The notes under the pieces are model-generated. The model had not been told where the DNA came from. It made no database searches and saw only the letters and a list, made by a program, of their open reading frames with translations. A stretch of 44,156 nt of DNA, from the NCBI GenBank assembly GCA_947631665.1, contig CANRMF010000014.1, positions 1-44,156 on the forward strand, in the 5' to 3' direction. The stretch comes from an uncultured Lachnospiraceae bacterium. Lineage in GTDB: Bacteria > Bacillota > Clostridia > Lachnospirales > Lachnospiraceae. This document shows positions 7,442 to 16,452 of this stretch, one piece after another (position 1 is the stretch's first letter; every line of letters starts with the position of its first letter). The translations under genes and the position numbers were made by a program.

Positions 7442-8782
7442 TTGAAGGTATTATTTATTTCGCTGGGCTGTGACAAAAATCTGGTGGATTCCGAACATAT
7501 GTCAGGTCTGCTCTCCAAAGCAGGATATGAGTTTACTGATGATGAGAATGAAGCAGATATTATTATTATCAACAGTTGCTGTTTTATCAATGACGCCAAA
7601 GAAGAAAGCATTGAGACCATTTTTGATATGGCGCGCTACAAAGAAAACGGCCGTTGTCAGGCATTGGTTCTGGCAGGCTGTCTTGCGCAGCGTTACATTG
7701 ACGAGATAGAAGAAGAAATTCCGGAAATTGATATCTGTATCGGAACGACGGCGATTGACAGTATCGTCGAAGCGCTCGATTTATTTTTTCAAAAGAAAGA
7801 GAAAATCAGGCAGTTGAAGCCTGTTGATTTTTTGGCAGGCGTTGACGCACCGAGAAATTTATCGGCAATCAGCAGTTACGCATATCTGAAAATTGCAGAG
7901 GGCTGCGATAAGCACTGTACATATTGTATTATTCCAAAAATACGCGGAAATTACCGCAGCGTCCCGATGGAAAGCCTCTTGAAAGAGGCGGGCGAACTTG
8001 CCCGGAAAGGAATTCGTGAGCTTGTCCTCGTGGCGCAGGAAACGACAATGTACGGAATTGATTTATATGGCGAAAAATCGCTGCATAAACTGTTAAAACG
8101 ACTGGCAGAAATATCGGAAATCCAATGGATCCGTATTTTGTACTGTTATCCGGAGGAGTTGTACGATGAGCTGATTGATGTTATGGCAGAGGAAAAAAAG
8201 ATTTGCCATTATCTGGATATTCCGATTCAGCACGCCTCTGATTCGGTTTTAAAGCGAATGGGGCGGAAAACGACAAACGCCCAGCTTCGGGAGCGGATTG
8301 CAACGCTCCGCAAAAAAATACCGGATATTGTACTTCGGACGACTTTTATTACCGGTTTTCCGGCAGAAACACAGAAAGACCATCAGGAAGTCATGAAATT
8401 TGTCGATGAAATGGAATTTGACCGTTTGGGCGTCTTTACTTATTCGCCGGAGGAAAATACGCCGGCGGCAGTTATGGAGCATCAGATTGATGAGAGCGTC
8501 AAAACTGCCCGAAGAAATGAAATTATGGAATTACAGCAGGAGATTGCTTTTGAAAAAGCAGGCAGGCTGGTCGGCAAAACATTTCTTACCATGATTGAAG
8601 GGAAAATCAGCGGCGAACATGCCTATATTGGCAGGACTTACATGGATACTCCGGGAGTGGACAGCAATATTTTTGTCGTCACAGACGAGGAACTGATGAC
8701 TGGAGATTTTGTCAGGGTAACGGTAACCGGAACAAATGACTATGACTTAATCGGCGAATTATGTCGGGAGGAGGATAGATGA
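7442..8782 (+). CDS. rimO: Ribosomal protein S12 methylthiotransferase
   Basis: RimO is a radical SAM enzyme that adds a methylthio group to an aspartate of ribosomal protein S12. The 446-residue protein has the UPF0004 domain with cluster-binding C10, C46 and C80, the radical SAM motif C155-x3-C159-x2-C162 in AEGCDKHCTYC, and a C-terminal TRAM domain (about 375-446). GCDKNLVDSEHM near the start is typical of RimO rather than MiaB. The start codon is TTG, placed by AGGAG at 7431-7435. It overlaps pgsA by four bases (ATGA). Confidence 0.95.
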   Translation: MKVLFISLGCDKNLVDSEHMSGLLSKAGYEFTDDENEADIIIINSCCFINDAKEESIETIFDMARYKENGRCQALVLAGCLAQRYIDEIEEEIPEIDICIGTTAIDSIVEALDLFFQKKEKIRQLKPVDFLAGVDAPRNLSAISSYAYLKIAEGCDKHCTYCIIPKIRGNYRSVPMESLLKEAGELARKGIRELVLVAQETTMYGIDLYGEKSLHKLLKRLAEISEIQWIRILYCYPEELYDELIDVMAEEKKICHYLDIPIQHASDSVLKRMGRKTTNAQLRERIATLRKKIPDIVLRTTFITGFPAETQKDHQEVMKFVDEMEFDRLGVFTYSPEENTPAAVMEHQIDESVKTARRNEIMELQQEIAFEKAGRLVGKTFLTMIEGKISGEHAYIGRTYMDTPGVDSNIFVVTDEELMTGDFVRVTVTGTNDYDLIGELCREEDR

Positions 8783-9309
8783 ATTTACCAAACAAATTAA
8801 CAATTATAAGAATGATATTGATTCCTTTTTTTGTTGTTTTTATGCTGGTGGAAGAAATACCGGCGCACAATTATGTTGCGTTGGCATTGTTTATCTTAGC
8901 GAGCGTGACGGACTTTTTCGACGGCATGATTGCCAGAAAAAAGGGACTGGTTACAAATTTTGGGAAGTTTATGGATCCGCTGGCGGATAAACTTCTGGTG
9001 TGTTCGGCCCTGATTTGTCTTTGCGGAAACAAAATTCCGGAGTGGATTGTCATTGTTATTATCAGCAGGGAACTGTTTATCAGTGGCTTCCGTACCCTTG
9101 CGGCCGATCAGGATATCGTTTTGGCTGCAGGCTGGTGGGGAAAGTTTAAAACAGTTTTTCAGATGATTATGATTATTGTGCTGATTTTGGATTTTCAGAG
9201 TCCGTTTTTTAAGACGGCAGAATGGATATTGATTTATATTTCACTGATATTGACCATTATTTCATTGGTTGATTATGTTGTAAAAAATATTAAGGTACTG
9301 AAAAATTAG
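8779..9309 (+). CDS. pgsA: CDP-diacylglycerol-glycerol-3-phosphate 3-phosphatidyltransferase
   Basis: PgsA makes phosphatidylglycerol phosphate, the first committed step to phosphatidylglycerol, which in turn supplies glycerol phosphate to lipoteichoic acid. The 176-residue membrane protein has the complete CDP-alcohol phosphotransferase motif: D45, D48, G49, A52, R53, G62, D66, D70. Several hydrophobic segments follow (about 85-105, 125-145, 150-170). It overlaps the rimO stop, so translation is coupled. The LTA synthase-type gene at 20108 would use its product. Confidence 0.94.
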   Translation: MNLPNKLTIIRMILIPFFVVFMLVEEIPAHNYVALALFILASVTDFFDGMIARKKGLVTNFGKFMDPLADKLLVCSALICLCGNKIPEWIVIVIISRELFISGFRTLAADQDIVLAAGWWGKFKTVFQMIMIIVLILDFQSPFFKTAEWILIYISLILTIISLVDYVVKNIKVLKN

Positions 9310-9334
9310 TTTGTATATGAAGGAGGAAAAGGCG

Positions 9335-10615
9335 ATGGCTTACAGAGAGTTGAGCAAGCGGGAACTACACAAAAGATTAGAGTATTTAAAGGAGCTGTAT
9401 GAGGAAATCTGTGCAGAGGAGGTATCTCTTGATATGTCCAGAGGAAAGCCGGGAACAGACCAGTTGGATCTTTCCATGGGTATGTTTGATGTTTTTCACA
9501 GCTCCTATGATTTTAAAGACGAATCCGGTTTCGATGTGAGAAATTACGGCGTAATGGACGGAATTCCTGAGGCAAAAAAACTGATGGCGGAGATTATGAA
9601 TGTCAGTCCGAAGAATGTTATTGTATACGGAAATTCCAGTCTGAATATTATGTATGATACTGTCGCAAGGTCTTATGCAGAGGGCGTGCAGGGTTCAGAA
9701 CCATGGTGCAGGCTTGACAAAGTAAAATGGCTCTGTCCGGTGCCGGGATATGACAGACACTTTGCAATTACAGAGCATTTTGGGATTGAGATGATTACAG
9801 TTCCTCTTTTAGAGGACGGGCCGGATATGGATATGGTAGAAAAACTTGTGTCTGAAGATAGCGCGATTAAGGGAATTTGGTGTGTTCCAGAGTATTCCAA
9901 TCCGTCGGGCGTATGTTACTCAGACGAAGTCGTAAAAAGAATGGCAGCCCTGAAGCCGGCGGCTGAAGATTTCCGGATTTATTGGGACAATGCCTATGCG
10001 GTACACCATTTATATGAAGAAAAACAGGTGGAAATTTTAGATATTCTGGAGGAATGTGAAAAAGCGGGAAACCCGGACATGGTATACGAGTTTGCGTCCA
10101 CTTCTAAAGTGACATTTCCGGGCGCAGGCATTGCGGCGCTTGCCACATCAAAAGCAAACATCAGGGCGATTAAAAAGCAGATGTTTGTCCAGACAATCGG
10201 ACATGATAAAATCAACCAGTTAAGGCATGTGAGATATTTTAAGGATTTTGACGGCGTTAAAGAGCATATGAAAAAACATGCCGAACTCATGCGGCCGAAA
10301 TTTCAGGCGGTTTTAAATGAGTTTGATGCAGAGTTAAAAGAAGCGGATATCGCAAAATGGACAAATCCGCTCGGCGGATATTTCATCTCTCTGGACGTCA
10401 TGGAAGGCTGCGCAAAGAAAATTGTTCAGATGTGCAAAGATGCGGGAATGGTTCTGACGGGAGCCGGAGCAACGTATCCATATGGCGAAGACCCGAAAGA
10501 CAGTAATATCCGTATCGCGCCGTCCTATGCGACGCCGGAGAAATTGCTGATGGCAAGCCGGATACTGGTGATTTGTGTAAAGATTGTTACCATTGAAAAA
10601 ATGTTGGGCGAATAG
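9335..10615 (+). CDS. Aspartate aminotransferase, type Ic
   Basis: A 426-residue PLP enzyme of the unusual aminotransferase branch related to AspT of Corynebacterium (PF12897). The opening SLDMSRGKPGTDQLDLS, the substrate region EYSNPSG and WDNAYAVHHL, and the Schiff-base lysine K258 in STSKVTFPG are visible. The likely reaction is aspartate plus 2-oxoglutarate to oxaloacetate plus glutamate. The start at 9335 has AGGAGG at 9321-9326; a TTG at 9311 in the same frame lacks a site. It is the last gene before a strong terminator. Its oxaloacetate product is also the substrate of the oxaloacetate-type transferase at 34986. Confidence 0.85.
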   Translation: MAYRELSKRELHKRLEYLKELYEEICAEEVSLDMSRGKPGTDQLDLSMGMFDVFHSSYDFKDESGFDVRNYGVMDGIPEAKKLMAEIMNVSPKNVIVYGNSSLNIMYDTVARSYAEGVQGSEPWCRLDKVKWLCPVPGYDRHFAITEHFGIEMITVPLLEDGPDMDMVEKLVSEDSAIKGIWCVPEYSNPSGVCYSDEVVKRMAALKPAAEDFRIYWDNAYAVHHLYEEKQVEILDILEECEKAGNPDMVYEFASTSKVTFPGAGIAALATSKANIRAIKKQMFVQTIGHDKINQLRHVRYFKDFDGVKEHMKKHAELMRPKFQAVLNEFDAELKEADIAKWTNPLGGYFISLDVMEGCAKKIVQMCKDAGMVLTGAGATYPYGEDPKDSNIRIAPSYATPEKLLMASRILVICVKIVTIEKMLGE

Positions 10616-10628
10616 TCGTGAAAAATAG

Positions 10629-10664
10629 AAAGAGGTGTCCGTATTTTTGGACACTTCTTTTTTT
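10629..10664 (+). terminator. Rho-independent terminator after the aminotransferase gene
   Basis: A 12-base stem, AAAGAGGTGTCC (10629-10640) with GGACACTTCTTT (10649-10660), contains one G-T pair and has an eight-base loop and a T run. Confidence 0.92.
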
Positions 10665-10780
10665 ACAATAAAATACAGGAATAGGAATATGCAAATTAGA
10701 AATTGCATGAAAACTTCTTGCGCCGCTGTGAGAAATATAGTAACATATTATATGTGATTTAATGGCATAATAATATTCTG

Positions 10781-10809
10781 TTGACAGCGTCAGAAAAATA
10801 TATTATGAT
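10781..10809 (+). promoter_or_regulatory. recA promoter
   Basis: TTGACA (10781-10786), 17 bases, TATGAT (10804-10809). The match to the sigma-A consensus is close to perfect. The start of transcription would fall near 10816, next to the LexA box. Confidence 0.9.
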
Positions 10810-10818
10810 TAGCACATA

Positions 10819-10832
10819 CGAACATAAGTTCG
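10819..10832 (+). promoter_or_regulatory. LexA operator (SOS box) of recA
   Basis: CGAACATAAGTTCG is a perfect match to the Gram-positive SOS box CGAAC-N4-GTTCG. It lies about ten bases past the -10 box, so bound LexA would block transcription of recA-recX until DNA damage. lexA itself is not in the window. Confidence 0.92.
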
Positions 10833-10853
10833 ATATGCAGAAAGGATTTTATT

Positions 10854-11909
10854 ATGAACAAAGAAGAAAAAATAAAAGCATTAGATGCAGCGATTGAACG
10901 GATTGAAAAACAGCATGGAAAGGGTTCTGTGATGAAACTCGGCGATTCGGGAGGTCTGATTAACGTTGAGACGATACCGACCGGCTCTTTGAGTCTGGAT
11001 CTTGCGCTCGGTCTTGGCGGAATCCCAAAAGGCAGAGTTATAGAGATTTATGGGCCGGAATCCAGTGGAAAGACTACGGTTGCGCTGCATATGATTGCAG
11101 AAGTGCAAAAAAGAGGCGGCATTGCAGGTTTTATTGATGCAGAGCACGCATTAGATCCTGTCTATGCCAAAGCCATCGGCGTCGATATTGACAATTTATA
11201 CATTTCACAGCCGGATTACGGAGAGCAGGCGTTAGAGATTGCAGAGACGATGGTTCGTTCCGGCGCAGTGGACATTATTGTTGTGGACTCCGTAGCCGCG
11301 TTGGTTCCGAAGGCGGAAATTGACGGCGATATGGGCGATTCCCATATGGGACAGCACGCGCGTCTGATGTCGCAGGCGCTCAGGAAACTGACCGGTATTA
11401 TGAATAAAACCGGCTGTACGGTTGTTTTCATCAATCAGTTAAGAGAAAAAATCGGCGTCATGTTCGGAAATCCGGAAACGACGACCGGAGGACGTGCGTT
11501 AAAATTTTATGCGACCATACGGCTTGACGTCAGACGGATTGAAACTTTAAAGGTCGGCGGAGAGATGGTCGGAAACAGAGCGCGGGTAAAGGTGGTAAAA
11601 AATAAGATTGCCCCGCCGTTTAAAGAAGCAGAGTTTGACATTACGTTTGGAAAAGGAATTTCACGCGAAGGAGATATTTTGGATTTGGCGGCTGAATGTA
11701 ATGTCGTTGCAAAAAGCGGCGCATGGTATGCTTACCATAATGAGAAAATCGGACAGGGCAGGGAAAATGCCAAAAAATATCTTCGGGAAAATCCGCGCAT
11801 TATGGCGGAAATCGAAAATCAGGTTCGGGATTTTTATCATTTAGAGGGTAAGGTTGATTTAGACAAGACAGATGAGCAGGCAGAGGAACTGATTGCTCCG
11901 GTTGAATAA
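10854..11909 (+). CDS. recA: DNA recombinase RecA
   Basis: RecA forms filaments on single-stranded DNA, carries out strand exchange and triggers LexA self-cleavage. The 351-residue protein has Walker [10 protein letters not shown] (67-75), the signature [14 protein letters not shown], and the loop 2 region [20 protein letters not shown]. The ribosome site is AAAGGA at 10841-10846. recX follows two bases after the stop and is probably made from the same SOS-controlled transcript. No intein is present. Confidence 0.98.
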   Translation: MNKEEKIKALDAAIERIEKQHGKGSVMKLGDSGGLINVETIPTGSLSLDLALGLGGIPKGRVIEIYGPESSGKTTVALHMIAEVQKRGGIAGFIDAEHALDPVYAKAIGVDIDNLYISQPDYGEQALEIAETMVRSGAVDIIVVDSVAALVPKAEIDGDMGDSHMGQHARLMSQALRKLTGIMNKTGCTVVFINQLREKIGVMFGNPETTTGGRALKFYATIRLDVRRIETLKVGGEMVGNRARVKVVKNKIAPPFKEAEFDITFGKGISREGDILDLAAECNVVAKSGAWYAYHNEKIGQGRENAKKYLRENPRIMAEIENQVRDFYHLEGKVDLDKTDEQAEELIAPVE

Positions 11910-11911
11910 AA

Positions 11912-12520
11912 ATGTGTCGGATTACAGAGATTATACCGTATAAAAGCAGGTTTAAAATTAAATTACAGGATACGACCGAATTTCTTTTATATCCGTCTGA
12001 GATAAAAAAGTATCATTTGACGGAGGATATGCTTCTTGAGAAAAGCGTCCTTGATGAAATCATGCAGATTTTATATCGCAGAGCAAAGGAAAGGGCGCTT
12101 TATCTGTTAGACAGGTCTTATAGGACGGAGAGACAGATACAGGACAAATTACGGGCGGGGCTGTATCCGCCGCAGGTCATCTCTCAGGTACTATCCTATC
12201 TGAAAGAATACCATTTGGTAGACGATTACCGGTATGCGCAGATGTATATTGATTACAAAAGAAACAAAAAAAGCAGACGGCAGATGGTACAGGACTTACT
12301 GTTAAAAGGCATTTCCAAAGAAGTGGTGGAGTCGGCTTTTGAAGACTCAGATTTCACAGACGGGGATTCCCTCTCCTGTTTTATACAAAAAGGAAAGCAG
12401 CGGTATGATTTGTCTGATAAAAAAGAGGTTCAAAAATTTTACCGTTATCTGTTGAGTAAGGGATACAGTTATGACGATGTCCGCAGCGCGCTCGAAACGG
12501 TAACGGATTATGACGGATAA
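11912..12520 (+). CDS. recX: RecA regulator RecX
   Basis: A 202-residue helical protein. The motifs are ERALYLLDRSYRTERQIQDKL (first repeat), then YLKEYHLVDDYRYAQMYI and KSRRQMVQDLLLKGI, the usual RecX three-helix repeats. RecX binds and limits RecA filaments. An N-terminal stretch (1-60) precedes the repeats, as in many clostridial RecX proteins. The start lies two bases after the recA stop and has no clear ribosome site of its own, so translation is probably coupled to recA and kept low. Confidence 0.88.
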   Translation: MCRITEIIPYKSRFKIKLQDTTEFLLYPSEIKKYHLTEDMLLEKSVLDEIMQILYRRAKERALYLLDRSYRTERQIQDKLRAGLYPPQVISQVLSYLKEYHLVDDYRYAQMYIDYKRNKKSRRQMVQDLLLKGISKEVVESAFEDSDFTDGDSLSCFIQKGKQRYDLSDKKEVQKFYRYLLSKGYSYDDVRSALETVTDYDG

Positions 12521-12609
12521 AGAGGCTTTTTGCGGAAGCGGTCATACAAGATATATGAGAGTCATAAAAAGCGGCACAATATATGGAATAAATATATATT
12601 GCTGATTAC

Positions 12610-12638
12610 TTGACATAATATGGTTATTCAAGTAAAAT
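12610..12638 (+). promoter_or_regulatory. rny promoter
   Basis: TTGACA (12610-12615), 17 bases, TAAAAT (12633-12638). It gives rny its own transcript with a leader of about 40 bases. Confidence 0.85.
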
Positions 12639-12671
12639 ATAAATGTTGTAATGTACAATGAAAATTAAATA

Positions 12672-12684
12672 AGGAGGTGCTCCT
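12672..12684 (+). promoter_or_regulatory. Hairpin covering the rny ribosome binding site
   Basis: AGGAG (12672-12676) and CTCCT (12680-12684) form a five-pair stem with a GTG loop that ends right before the start codon. The whole Shine-Dalgarno sequence is inside the stem, so folding would hide it from the ribosome. Confidence 0.6.
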
Positions 12685-14244
12685 GTGGAAATAACTTATG
12701 TTATTATCATATGTGCTGTCGAAGCGGTTCTGATTGCCCTCATAGCATCTTTTGCAGCGATTAAAGTCAGCAAAAGTTCAGATGAGAAGAAAATTGGTTC
12801 AGCAGAAAGCAGGGCTCGCGATATCATTGATGAAGCGATTAAAACTGCCGAAGCAAAGAAAAAAGAAGCACTCTTAGAAGCTAAGGAAGAAAACCTTAAA
12901 ACTAAGAACGAGCTGGACAAGGAAATCAAAGAACGAAGAAGCGAAGTACAGCGCTATGAAAAGAGGGTTCTCAACAAAGAAGAAGCGATTGATAAAAAAG
13001 CGGACGCTTTGGATAAAAAAGAGAACAACGTCAAAGCCAAAGAAGAAGCTTTAAACGAAGCACAGGCAAAGGTAGATAAGTTAAGCGAACAGCGATTACA
13101 GGAACTTGAAAGAATCTCTGGATTAACCTCCGAACAGGCAAAAGAATATTTATTACAAATTGTTGAAGATGATGTCAAAATTGAAACTGCAAAGTTGGTA
13201 AAGGAACTGGAAGTCAGAGCAAAAGAAGACGCCGATAAAAAGGCAAAAGAAGTGATTGTCAATGCAATCCAGAAATGCGCTACTGACCATGTTTCTGAAT
13301 CTACCATTTCAGTAGTTTCACTCCCAAATGAAGAAATGAAAGGTAGGATTATTGGTAGAGAGGGTAGAAACATTCGGACGCTGGAGTCTTTAACCGGCGT
13401 CGATTTAATCATCGATGATACCCCTGAAGCCGTAGTTTTATCAGGTTTTGATCCAATTCGGCGGGAAATTGCAAGAATTGCACTGGAAAAACTGATTGTC
13501 GATGGCAGAATTCAGCCAACCCGTATTGAGGAAATGGTCAATAAAGCGAAAAAAGAAGTGGAACAGACCATTCGCGAGGAAGGCGAAGCTGCAATTTTAG
13601 AGGTCGGTGTACATGGAATTCACCCTGAACTTGTACGTCTTTTAGGTAAGATGAAGTTTAGGACAAGTTTCGGACAGAATGCATTAAAACATTCTATTGA
13701 AGTGGCGCATTTGTCCGGACTTATGGCTGCGGAATTGGGACTTGATGTGCGGATTGCAAAACGGGCAGGACTATTACATGATATTGGAAAAGCTGTCGAT
13801 CATGAACAAGGGATTGAAGGCACGCATATTCAGTTAGGTGTTGACCTTTGTAGAAAGTATAAAGAGTCGGCCATTGTAATTAACGCCGTAGAAGCGCATC
13901 ATGGCGATGTTGAGCCGGAGTCTTTGATTGCTTGTATCATTCAGGCGGCTGATGCTATTTCTGCCGCAAGACCGGGTGCAAGACGCGAAACTCTGGAAAC
14001 ATATACAAACAGACTAAAACAGTTAGAAGACATTACAAATTCATTTGAGGGAGTAGATAAATCTTTTGCTATTCAGGCAGGTAGAGAGATTCGGGTAATG
14101 GTCGTTCCGGAAAAAATCAGCGATGCTGATATGGTACTTATGGCGCGGGAAATTTCTAAACAGATAGAAGCCGAGCTTGAGTATCCGGGACAGATTAAAG
14201 TAAACGTTGTAAGAGAATCAAGAGTGATAGATTACGCTAAATAA
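12685..14244 (+). CDS. rny: Ribonuclease Y
   Basis: RNase Y is the membrane-bound endoribonuclease that starts mRNA decay in many Firmicutes. The 519-residue protein has one N-terminal membrane helix (about 3-25), a long charged coiled coil (30-170), a KH domain with [16 protein letters not shown], and an HD domain with H365-D366 in LLHDIGKA. The start codon is GTG; its ribosome site sits in a small hairpin. It follows recA-recX but has its own promoter. The hairpin terminator at 14259 ends the unit. Confidence 0.97.
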   Translation: MEITYVIIICAVEAVLIALIASFAAIKVSKSSDEKKIGSAESRARDIIDEAIKTAEAKKKEALLEAKEENLKTKNELDKEIKERRSEVQRYEKRVLNKEEAIDKKADALDKKENNVKAKEEALNEAQAKVDKLSEQRLQELERISGLTSEQAKEYLLQIVEDDVKIETAKLVKELEVRAKEDADKKAKEVIVNAIQKCATDHVSESTISVVSLPNEEMKGRIIGREGRNIRTLESLTGVDLIIDDTPEAVVLSGFDPIRREIARIALEKLIVDGRIQPTRIEEMVNKAKKEVEQTIREEGEAAILEVGVHGIHPELVRLLGKMKFRTSFGQNALKHSIEVAHLSGLMAAELGLDVRIAKRAGLLHDIGKAVDHEQGIEGTHIQLGVDLCRKYKESAIVINAVEAHHGDVEPESLIACIIQAADAISAARPGARRETLETYTNRLKQLEDITNSFEGVDKSFAIQAGREIRVMVVPEKISDADMVLMAREISKQIEAELEYPGQIKVNVVRESRVIDYAK

Positions 14245-14258
14245 TATCTATAATTTTA

Positions 14259-14287
14259 GGGAAATACATTTGTATTTCCCTTTTCTT
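14259..14287 (+). terminator. Rho-independent terminator after rny
   Basis: GGGAAATAC (14259-14267) pairs perfectly with GTATTTCCC (14272-14280) over a four-base loop, followed by TTTTCTT. Confidence 0.9.
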
Positions 14288-14297
14288 ATGTTATAAT
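14270..14297 (+). promoter_or_regulatory. Probable proC promoter overlapping the rny terminator
   Basis: TATAAT (14292-14297) with TG at 14289-14290 forms an extended -10. The weak -35 (TTGTAT, 14270-14275) lies inside the 3' arm of the rny terminator hairpin. Confidence 0.5.
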
Positions 14298-14358
14298 AAG
14301 GCAGTCAATATGCGAATTTGCAAAGTGTAGAATTTGAAAAAAATAAAGGAGACGTCAG

Positions 14359-15150
14359 ATGGAACAGATTGGATTTATCGGAATGGGAAATATGGGATAT
14401 GCCATTGCAAAGGGCCTGACATCAAAAAATTTCGGCGCAAAAATCATATTTCACAGTAATACCGTAGAAAAGATGCAGAAAGTTTCAGAGGAGTTGAAAA
14501 TTGCCTATGCAGAGGACAACAGAGCTGTTGTCAGCGCGGCAAAATATATTATACTGGCAGTAAAACCTCAGATGTTTGAACAGGTAATTGCAGAAATTTC
14601 CGATTTGATTCGGGAGGAGCATATTGTTATTTCACTGGCGCCGGGATTTACGATTGAACAGCTTGCTTCTCTTTTGCCGAAGGCAAAAATTGTCCGGACA
14701 ATGCCGAATACGCCGGCACTTGTAGGAGAAGGAATGACGGGAATGTCCTATCATAAAGAGGATTTTTCTTTGGAGGAGCAGGAAATGCTGTATCGTATTT
14801 TTTCTTCGATTGGAAAAGTAAAGGTGGTCGATGAAAAATATATGGATAGTATTGTCTGCGCAAGCGGAAGTTCGCCGGCTTATGTATTTATGTTTATGGA
14901 AGCTCTTGCAGACAGCGCAGTGCAATGCGGACTGCCGAGAGCAGACGCGTATGAGCTGGTCGCGCAGACAGTATTGGGTTCGGCAAAGTTAATGCAGGAA
15001 ACGGGCAAACACCCTGCCCAACTGAAGGATATGGTCTGCTCGCCGGGAGGAACTACGATTGCAGGCGTCGAAGCGTTGGAAAAGAACGGATTTCGCAGCG
15101 CCGTCTTTAGTGCGACGGAGGCTTGTTACCGGAAATGCAAAAAGTTTTAA
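14359..15150 (+). CDS. proC: Pyrroline-5-carboxylate reductase
   Basis: ProC reduces pyrroline-5-carboxylate to proline with NAD(P)H, the last step of proline synthesis. The 263-residue protein has the Rossmann motif G8-x-G10-x2-G13 at the N-terminus, VRTMPNTPALVGEGMTG in the middle, and the C-terminal signature region SPGGTTIAGVEALEKNGFR. Length is typical. The ribosome site is AAGGAG at 14346-14351. The partner genes proA and proB are not in the window. Confidence 0.95.
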   Translation: MEQIGFIGMGNMGYAIAKGLTSKNFGAKIIFHSNTVEKMQKVSEELKIAYAEDNRAVVSAAKYIILAVKPQMFEQVIAEISDLIREEHIVISLAPGFTIEQLASLLPKAKIVRTMPNTPALVGEGMTGMSYHKEDFSLEEQEMLYRIFSSIGKVKVVDEKYMDSIVCASGSSPAYVFMFMEALADSAVQCGLPRADAYELVAQTVLGSAKLMQETGKHPAQLKDMVCSPGGTTIAGVEALEKNGFRSAVFSATEACYRKCKKF

Positions 15151-15242
15151 TATCCGGCAGCGCCACAAAGAGGGCGGAATTATAAAAAGGAAATCGCCAT
15201 TTTGCCGGCGATAGAGTCAAAACCGAAAGAATGGAGTGCATT

Positions 15243-15782
15243 ATGAAAAAGTTTAACCGGGTTGGAAGAAAAACTGTTTATCAGGGAGTAATTTTGGATT
15301 TTTGTGAAGACGAGGTTGTTACGCCCGAAGGAAAAACCGTACAGTGGGATTATTTGAGGCATAAAGGCGCGGCGGCGGTCATTCCCGTTATGGACGACGG
15401 ACGGATTCTTATGGTTCGGCAATGGAGAAATGCGATTGACCGGTTTGCGCTGGAAATTCCGGCGGGAGGTAAAAATGGGACAGAGGAGCCTACGGACATA
15501 TGCGCCGCGAGAGAACTTGAAGAAGAAACCGGTTATCGGGCAAACCGGATTGAATTTTTGCAGACGATTGTTCCGGCAATTGCATATTCCGGAGAATTGA
15601 TTGACATTTATGTCGCTGCGGATTTGGTTAAAACAAAACAGCACTTGGATCCTGATGAGGATATTGAATTGGAAATTTATACGGTTGAAGAATTGATACA
15701 GAAAATTATTGACAATGAAATCAATGACTCAAAAACGATTTCTGCGATATTAACCTATTACCATAAATATTGTCATAAATAA
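15243..15782 (+). CDS. NUDIX hydrolase, ADP-ribose pyrophosphatase type
   Basis: A 179-residue protein with a complete Nudix box at 76-98 (G76, E82, R90-E91, E94, E95, G97) and the preceding strand DRFALEIPAGG, typical of ADP-ribose pyrophosphatases, which split ADP-ribose to AMP and ribose 5-phosphate. The start at 15243 is chosen because GGAG within the in-frame ATG at 15231 is its ribosome site. In Bacillus nudF lies upstream of spoIIM, fur and xerD; a NUDIX gene, a membrane protein and xerD in a row here match that order. Confidence 0.88.
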   Translation: MKKFNRVGRKTVYQGVILDFCEDEVVTPEGKTVQWDYLRHKGAAAVIPVMDDGRILMVRQWRNAIDRFALEIPAGGKNGTEEPTDICAARELEEETGYRANRIEFLQTIVPAIAYSGELIDIYVAADLVKTKQHLDPDEDIELEIYTVEELIQKIIDNEINDSKTISAILTYYHKYCHK

Positions 15783-15827
15783 AATGTTTTACCGTACAAT
15801 TTAATAAAGAATTTTTTTGGACAATGT

Positions 15828-16280
15828 ATGAATAGAATACAGTTCTACAAGAATAAAAAAATCTATGTCTGTTTGGCGGGAATACTGGCGGCTGCCTTTA
15901 TTTACCTGAAAATGAACATAGATTTTTCTTTTTATCCGGTTGATTACGGAATGGAGGCTTTTCTGAATTTGTGCCTTATTTATGCCATAAAAGATTTGAA
16001 GATATGGTGCATTATTTTTTTGCTGCGGAAATTGAAATACCGTTCCCTCATTCAATCGCTGCTCTTATTTTGTCTGGGATACCTGTTTGGAGCCTCAGTC
16101 GTGATTTCGGTCATGTATGGAAACACAATTATGGTTCCGAGAATTGTATTCTGCATTGTGACCTTTTTCTTTATCAATCATTTATATGAGAAAGAGTGGA
16201 GAAAGCTTGACGTTTTTTTTTATCTGATTCTTTTTGTGGCCGATATTTTCCTTCAGGTTTTTTTGAAAATTTTTTTCTGA
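15828..16280 (+). CDS. Hypothetical membrane protein in the spoIIM position
   Basis: A 150-residue, very hydrophobic protein with about four membrane segments (near 12-28, 50-66, 74-96 and 105-150). I do not recognise a family with confidence. It lies between a NUDIX gene and xerD, where Bacillus has spoIIM, and the stretch IKDLKIWCIIFLLRKLKY followed by a Gly-containing helix recalls the SpoIIM/DUF95 layout. It is shorter than SpoIIM (about 210 residues), so it could be a reduced form or something unrelated. Its ribosome site is weak. No stop or frameshift suggests a broken gene. Confidence 0.55.
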   Translation: MNRIQFYKNKKIYVCLAGILAAAFIYLKMNIDFSFYPVDYGMEAFLNLCLIYAIKDLKIWCIIFLLRKLKYRSLIQSLLLFCLGYLFGASVVISVMYGNTIMVPRIVFCIVTFFFINHLYEKEWRKLDVFFYLILFVADIFLQVFLKIFF

Positions 16281-16382
16281 AAAAATTACAATATATAGTG
16301 TGGAAAAATGTAGCGGAAAGTAGATGTTGTGTGATTGTTATGTAACCGTAAAATTATTGTGAATTCTGTGTGAAAAATTCAT

Positions 16383-16411
16383 TTGATTTTCCATAAAAAG
16401 GCTTATATAAT
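16383..16411 (+). promoter_or_regulatory. xerD promoter
   Basis: TTGATT (16383-16388), 17 bases, TATAAT (16406-16411), just upstream of xerD. The rest of the gap at 16281-16437 is A-T rich and holds nothing else I can name. Confidence 0.75.
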
Positions 16412-16452
16412 AGAAATCAGCACTCTTGAAATAGAGTATGAGCGAGGAAAAA

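Noticed and set aside
12954-13412. Ser/Phe-rich minus-strand frame opposite rny
   Set aside because: It is the antisense of the Lys/Glu-rich coiled coil, which yields such compositions by codon complement.
15180-15644. 154-codon minus-strand frame opposite the NUDIX gene
   Set aside because: It is a shadow of the Nudix box gene, which has complete catalytic residues; no minus-strand start signals are present.
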